A DNA stretch of 64,000 nt from assembly GCA_023823795.1 (NCBI GenBank), contig CP085710.1, positions 398,001-462,000 on the forward strand, written 5' to 3'. Of the stretch, positions 60,274 through 64,000 are shown piece by piece. The notes below the pieces were generated by a model that made no database searches, was not told the origin of the DNA, and saw only the letters and a program-made list of their open reading frames with translations. Position 1 is the stretch's first letter. Every line of letters starts with the position of its first letter. Source of the DNA: Bacillus sp. F19 (GTDB taxonomy: Bacteria > Bacillota > Bacilli > Bacillales > Bacillaceae). The translations under genes and the position numbers were made by a program.

Positions 60274-60819
60274 GTGGAAGTTAAGAAAGCGTTAGAACAA
60301 TATTTTAAGGAACTTATTAACGTATGGGATGAAAAATACGGTACTTATCCCAAAGCGCCGTGGGATGAAGAAATTGATTCTTTACTGTATTTGAGTAATC
60401 CAGATGACGAAGAATATGTATACTGGAAGCCTATTGAAAAATCTGATTTAGATAATTTTACAGAAATTGAAAAAAAACTTGATATTACGATTCACCCTGA
60501 AATTAAAGAGTACTTTAATTCATACTGGTTTTTAAACTTACAAGGTTTTTACGGCTCTAGATTAGTAAATCTGGAACCAGTTGAACCAGGAAAACATATA
60601 TTAGGATTTTTTGAAGCATTAAAAAGATACGAAGAAAACAATGGTGGAGAATTTAGATTTATACAGATAGGTTTTGTTTCTCCAGAAGATATGGCAATTA
60701 CTATTGACAACGAAACAGGACAAATTTTTATAGAGGATTTTGAAACAGAAGAAAATGAACTACTTGCTAATTCACTTGCTGAATTAATCAGTAATTTAAA
60801 AGTTGAAGAGGAAGTATAA
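60274..60819 (+). CDS. Syd-family (SUKH superfamily) immunity protein
   Basis: At 181 residues it has the length and pattern of E. coli Syd: ALEQYFKELINVWDEKYGTY near the N terminus, EYVYWKPIEKSDLDNFTEIE, LDITIHPEIKEYFNSYWFLN, and the end ETEENELLANSLAELISNLK. Syd proteins bind SecY in gamma-proteobacteria, but in toxin loci the SUKH superfamily, including Syd, serves as immunity. AAGGAGGGATAGGAA precedes GTG 60274. Directly behind the LHH toxin, it should block that nuclease. Confidence 0.8.
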   Translation: MEVKKALEQYFKELINVWDEKYGTYPKAPWDEEIDSLLYLSNPDDEEYVYWKPIEKSDLDNFTEIEKKLDITIHPEIKEYFNSYWFLNLQGFYGSRLVNLEPVEPGKHILGFFEALKRYEENNGGEFRFIQIGFVSPEDMAITIDNETGQIFIEDFETEENELLANSLAELISNLKVEEEV

Positions 60820-60881
60820 GGGATATTACTTTCAAAAATAATTTATTTGGAAATAGTACATTGTAAGGAAATCTTTAATTG

Positions 60882-60919
60882 CCTTGAACGGTTAAATGCC
60901 TTTCAAGGTTTTTTACTTT
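60882..60919 (+). terminator. Terminator after the Syd-like gene
   Basis: CCTTGAA and TTCAAGG form the stem, followed by TTTTTTACTTTTTTC. A partial copy, TTTCAAGGTTTTTTACTTTT, recurs near 62072. Confidence 0.7.
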
Positions 60920-61031
60920 TTTCTTTAAATAATAATGTTAATTAGAATACCTTTAAACAATATCACCCTTACATGAAGAGACACTCTCAATAAAGATCAG
61001 CACTGCCTAGTATAAAAATGCCACCAAAAAA

Positions 61032-61446
61032 CGATCATCACTGCCTGTTCGGCCTGTCGGACAGCTGCTAGAATCCACTGACAGGGCAGCACCATCACAT
61101 CGATCAACTTCGATGCAAAAGCCTATTAAAACAGCGAAATCTACAAAATATCTCGCCTTCAAGAACGATCAAGCAGAAGCAAGAAAACAAGCAAAAATTG
61201 CCGAGGAGCTCGAAAACCGCCCATGGTAAGAAAAAGCCTGGGACACCACCATTGGATTATAAAGAAGCAAACCTAAAGGCGGGACTAAGTTTAGACACTG
61301 ATCCGCCTGTACCAAGTATGAATAAACCTCCAATAGGTTATATATGGCACCACCATGAAGATGGAAAGACTATGATGCTTGTCTAAAAAGATATACATGC
61401 TCAATTCACCCATACTGGTGGAGTTTCAAAAGTAAACGGAAAATAA
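61032..61446 (+). pseudogene. Silent toxin cassette: copied LXG piece joined to a WHH nuclease tip
   Basis: Bases 61032-61249 closely copy 58832-59086 of the intact toxin gene (for example GGGCAGCACCATCACA, ATCAACTTCGATGCAAAAGC, AACGATCAAGCAGAAGCAAG) with small deletions and stops. At 61250 the text switches to a new sequence that reads PLDYKEANLKAGLSLDTDPP, then PIGYIWHHHEDGKTMMLV, stop (61384), KDIHAQFTHTGG. This is the WHH nuclease of the HNH/Endo VII superfamily, interrupted by one TAA. It has no start of its own and is a stored or dead alternative tip. Confidence 0.8.
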
Positions 61447-61464
61447 AAAAAGGAGGAATACTAA

Positions 61465-61912
61465 TTGGTGAAAATTGAAAATAACAATAAATCACTCTCG
61501 ATTAAAGAAATAACTGATTTTGAAAGCAGAATGAGTGTCCAACTACCTGAAAAATATAAAGGATTTCTGCTTAAGTGGAATGGTGGCTCACCAGAACCCA
61601 GCTGGTTTAATATATCTCCTGAACAAGGTACAAGCGTTTTAAATGTTTAATGGTATTGGGGACATGTATGATAATTTAGAAAAAGTCATTGATATTTATG
61701 AGTTCAGACTACCTGATGGATTTATTCCTATAGGAGATGATCCAGCAGGTAACATAATTTGCTTAGGAACAAATTCACCTAACAATGAAAAAATTTATTT
61801 TTGGGATCATGAACAAGAATCTGAGAATCCAAACGATATGAGTAACATGTATTATTTAGCAAGTGATATTGAAGAATTTTTAGATAGTTTATATGATGAT
61901 GCTGAACAATGA
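61465..61912 (+). pseudogene. SUKH-1 (SMI1/KNR4) immunity gene with frameshift
   Basis: TTG 61465 after AGGAGGAATACTAA begins SIKEITDFESRMSVQLPEKY, KGFLLKWNGGSPEPSWF, the SMI1/KNR4 start. At 61648 the frame stops (VLNV); the next frame continues from 61643 as FNGIGDMYDNLEKVIDIYEF and PDGFIPIGDDPAGNIICLGT to the stop at 61912. Joined, they make a normal 149-residue SUKH protein. A one-base change near 61640 splits it. It is placed as the antidote for the WHH nuclease. Confidence 0.8.
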
Positions 61913-62071
61913 AATCTTTTTAGAATGATTTTTATGGAGAAGATTATTAGAAAATTTTCAAGTAACAGAGTTATATAATAGAATAAATATCTTGAATTCA
62001 TTGCTGAAAATGATTATGCAAATTTTTTTAAGTGAATTCTAAGATGTAGTTAAAATCTTGATTGCTATTGC

Positions 62072-62262
62072 TTTCAAGGTTTTTTACTTTTATTCTCAAA
62101 GTTAAGTTTGTTAAGAAGCAAGGGTTTTAATAATGGCAGGATAATATGCCATCAGAATACGATTACTGCTACCGAGTTGGCATGTTAGGGACAGCTCCTA
62201 GAATTCTAAAGACAGGGGTAGCACCATTAAACCCATCAACTTCGATGAAAAAGTATTTATGG
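62072..62262 (+). repeat. Second copied piece of the LXG gene, with terminator copy
   Basis: Bases 62168-62262 are a diverged copy of 58830-58920 (GGGACAGCTCCTAGAATTCT, ATCAACTTCGATG). Bases 62072-62091 repeat the end of the terminator after the Syd-like gene. There is no toxin sequence after the copy; it runs directly to the ribosome site of the Imm22-like gene. Bases 61913-62071 hold no gene. Confidence 0.7.
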
Positions 62263-62284
62263 CTTTGAATAGGGAGGGTTTTAA

Positions 62285-62689
62285 GTGGAGAATCCGGGTG
62301 TATTGTCATTGTGGTTAGGTAATTTCTCTACAGAAGATGAACTTAAACAATATGTCGAAATAAAGTTTAATAAACTAGGTGACAGAATCTCATCTAAATT
62401 CATGCAAGATTTCAAAATAGATTTTGTAGATTACAATCAAGATTTGTTAGAGAGTACATTTATAAACCATACTACAAAATCATTAAAGGTACTCCTAAAA
62501 GGCTCATCTTTTGAAGACAAAATATCACCTCAATTTATAGATCATTATGGTGAAACCATAGAGGGAAACTTTAATAGTGTAATAAGGCTTTATGATTTTG
62601 AGTACAATGAGGTTGTGGATGAGGTCAAATCAGCGAATAAAAATATTGTCTTTATGGGTGCAGTAACTTATGAAGAATGGGATGAATAG
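62285..62689 (+). CDS. Imm22-like immunity protein
   Basis: The 134-residue protein starts at GTG 62285, after AGGGAGGGTTTTAA. The opening VLSLWLGNFSTEDELKQYVE, then MQDFKIDFVDYNQDLLE, recalls the Imm22 family, which accompanies polymorphic toxins. It is small, acidic and soluble. It lies alone, without an intact toxin, after a copied LXG piece, so it is an orphan immunity gene that could protect against toxins of neighbours. Confidence 0.6.
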   Translation: MENPGVLSLWLGNFSTEDELKQYVEIKFNKLGDRISSKFMQDFKIDFVDYNQDLLESTFINHTTKSLKVLLKGSSFEDKISPQFIDHYGETIEGNFNSVIRLYDFEYNEVVDEVKSANKNIVFMGAVTYEEWDE

Positions 62690-62807
62690 TAATTAATTTT
62701 TATATACGTGGAATTTATTTTATATCCACGTTTTTTGCTTACAAAGGTTTTTTAGCAGGAGGGAGAGGCTATCTAGCTGTTGATTTAAAAATTGCAGTAA
62801 TGATAGT

Positions 62808-62900
62808 GCTACACTTTGGTTTACAAATGAACAGCCAAATTATGGTGTTGATTTTTGGGATGTTGCAGATGAATGTTTGGTAACAGGATTTGAGGAATAG
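62808..62900 (+). pseudogene. 3' relic of an unidentified gene
   Basis: ATLWFTNEQPNYGVDFWDVA and DECLVTGFEE followed by TAG reads like the end of a small acidic protein. It has no start. It is probably another worn immunity or toxin piece. Confidence 0.35.
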
Positions 62901-62964
62901 TTTTTAATTTTTATAGGATAAAGGGTGTCGAACTGTTATTTGAAACTTACAAAATGCATGAATT

Positions 62965-63008
62965 TAAAGCACTTGATTGTCTATTCCAGGCAACAAGTGC
63001 TTTATTGC
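62965..63008 (+). terminator. Terminator-like hairpin
   Basis: AAAGCACTTG and CAAGTGCTTT are perfect inverted repeats with an 18-base loop. Only a weak T run follows. Confidence 0.5.
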
Positions 63009-63121
63009 GCTTTAACATGAAATTTTTAAAGAACATTCATATTTGAATTCATAACTCATGAAGGTTGTACCATTTCTAATAACAACAAAGATCAAAAAGT
63101 GATAATGGAGGAGGTTTATAA

Positions 63122-63676
63122 ATGATTTCACCCCAAGAATTTTTAGAGCGTTGGAACAAAGATATATATGGACTAGTTAGTTTTGAAGAAGAGGGGCTAA
63201 ATGAAATTGGAATTACTACTTGTGCTAAAGAATTTTTGTTAATTGCTGGATTACCAGAGTCTGCTGCACCTTTCTTAACTTTTGAAGGTTCAGACCAGGG
63301 TGGTGGAAGTCCATTGAGTAATAAATATGAAATAAGCAGAGACAAGGTTAGTGAATATATTTATATTGGATTTACTGGAGAAAATGATCCCATATGTATT
63401 TCTAAAAATAATGGAAATGTTATTTGTTTTGATTATCAGAATGATGTTATGGGAATTTTTATAAATTCAACTATCAATCAATTTGCAGAATCTCTTTTAA
63501 CATATGTTGAATTTATAAGTAAAATAAAATCAGTCAACGGAAGAAAAGCTTTTTTAGAAAAAAACGCACCTAGTAAATCAATTTTGTGGTTAGAAAAAGA
63601 ACTAAAAAGAATAGATAAAAACTCTTTAAATGAAAGCAGTTTTTGGAAGACAGAGATTGAAAGTTATGCAAATTAG
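63122..63676 (+). CDS. SUKH-4 family immunity protein, copy 1
   Basis: The 184-residue protein has the SUKH-4 layout: MISPQEFLERWNKD, ITTCAKEFLLIAGLPESAAP, YIYIGFTGENDPICISKNNG and a C-terminal helix. SUKH-4 proteins are antidotes in polymorphic toxin loci. GGAGGAGGTTTATAA precedes ATG 63122. A related gene begins 51 bases later. No intact matching toxin is in the window. Confidence 0.78.
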   Translation: MISPQEFLERWNKDIYGLVSFEEEGLNEIGITTCAKEFLLIAGLPESAAPFLTFEGSDQGGGSPLSNKYEISRDKVSEYIYIGFTGENDPICISKNNGNVICFDYQNDVMGIFINSTINQFAESLLTYVEFISKIKSVNGRKAFLEKNAPSKSILWLEKELKRIDKNSLNESSFWKTEIESYAN

Positions 63677-63727
63677 ACTCTGAAAAATAAGAAACATTTA
63701 TAAAAGATAATTAAGGAGTTGGATAAA

Positions 63728-64000
63728 TTGATATCACCTGAAAATTTCTTGAAGAATTGGAACACTGCAAAAGATGGAGAATTAATAGTTTTTAATGAAA
63801 ATGATTTAAATATTAATTCGATTTCTGGACAAACAAGAGATTTCTTGGTGAATGCTGGTTTACCTGAAACACCCCCACCCTCTCTTGAATTTACTTCATC
63901 AAATGGATTTTTGCACAGTCTTATAGAGAAATTTAATATGCCATCCGATTTTAATGATTATTGGTATTTAGGTACTACAGGCTCTGGGGATCCAGTTTGT
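63728..64000 (+). CDS. SUKH-4 family immunity protein, copy 2, cut by window end
   Basis: TTG 63728 follows AAGGAGTTGGATAAA. The 91 visible residues align with copy 1: MISPENFLKNWNTAKDGELI, RDFLVNAGLPETPPPSLEFT and YWYLGTTGSGDPVC. It is a tandem paralogue that has clearly diverged. The 3' end is outside the window. Confidence 0.75.
   Translation, partial: MISPENFLKNWNTAKDGELIVFNENDLNINSISGQTRDFLVNAGLPETPPPSLEFTSSNGFLHSLIEKFNMPSDFNDYWYLGTTGSGDPVC

Noticed and set aside
1-64000. tRNA and rRNA genes
   Set aside because: I found no tRNA cloverleaf or rRNA-like sequence by eye on either strand.

Overview
The window looks like chromosome from a low-GC, spore-forming Bacillaceae species close to Bacillus, Metabacillus or Priestia. 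Signs of this are AGGAGG-type ribosome sites, frequent TTG/GTG starts, YwqHIJ/YfjABCDE-like type VII secretion loci, an ECF41 sigma factor, XpaC/TelA and, most diagnostic, a 14-gene gas-vesicle cluster in the order gvpA-P-Q-B-R-N-F-G-L-S-K-J-T-U known from Priestia megaterium. The species is not identified.

Layout. Bases 1-9900 are accessory and decayed: a cut-off isochorismatase-like gene, an IS4 transposase remnant, a PadR / DUF1048 / drug-type ABC exporter operon with a tandem duplication, a secreted LamG-phosphoesterase behind PhoP-box-like repeats, a strikingly GC-rich foreign membrane gene (7999-8958), and a broken LysR gene. Bases 10200-20000 hold DUF1456 and YgjP-like genes, then an extracellular proteolysis island: two secreted M28 peptidases, an XRE/TPR regulator of RNPP type and a 1241-residue subtilase. 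Bases 20200-29500 carry a YesL-like gene, an internally deleted vanadium haloperoxidase, an ABC-2 exporter with an operator pair, a methyltransferase, small housekeeping-like genes, a signal peptidase I and a frameshifted transposition ATPase. Bases 29500-39400 hold a UshA-like protein that lacks metal ligands, an ECF41 sigma factor with its likely target gene, a MocR/LysE divergent pair, an orphan GHKL kinase, proC beside a stump of proB, and a sigma factor/DUF4030 pair.

Bases 39700-44330 form a YfjA-E-like type VII secretion locus. It includes two very small genes not usually annotated, which share the motif DGCVPGCIDF. Bases 44640-51700 are the complete gas-vesicle operon, preceded by a sigma-B-like promoter. 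Then come xpaC-telA, a coiled-coil protein, a MurE-like ligase without the DNPR motif, a D-2-hydroxyacid dehydrogenase and a small excisionase-like protein.

Bases 57500-64000 are a polymorphic toxin locus. An intact YwqH-YwqI-LXG module ends in an LHH-type HNH nuclease tip and is followed by a Syd-family immunity gene. Downstream lie a silent WHH-nuclease cassette joined to a copied piece of the LXG gene, a frameshifted SUKH immunity gene, a second copied LXG piece, an Imm22-like gene and two tandem SUKH-4 immunity genes running off the end. This arrangement suggests a reservoir of exchangeable toxin tips and immunity genes. All functional calls come from reading motifs by eye; no database search was run.
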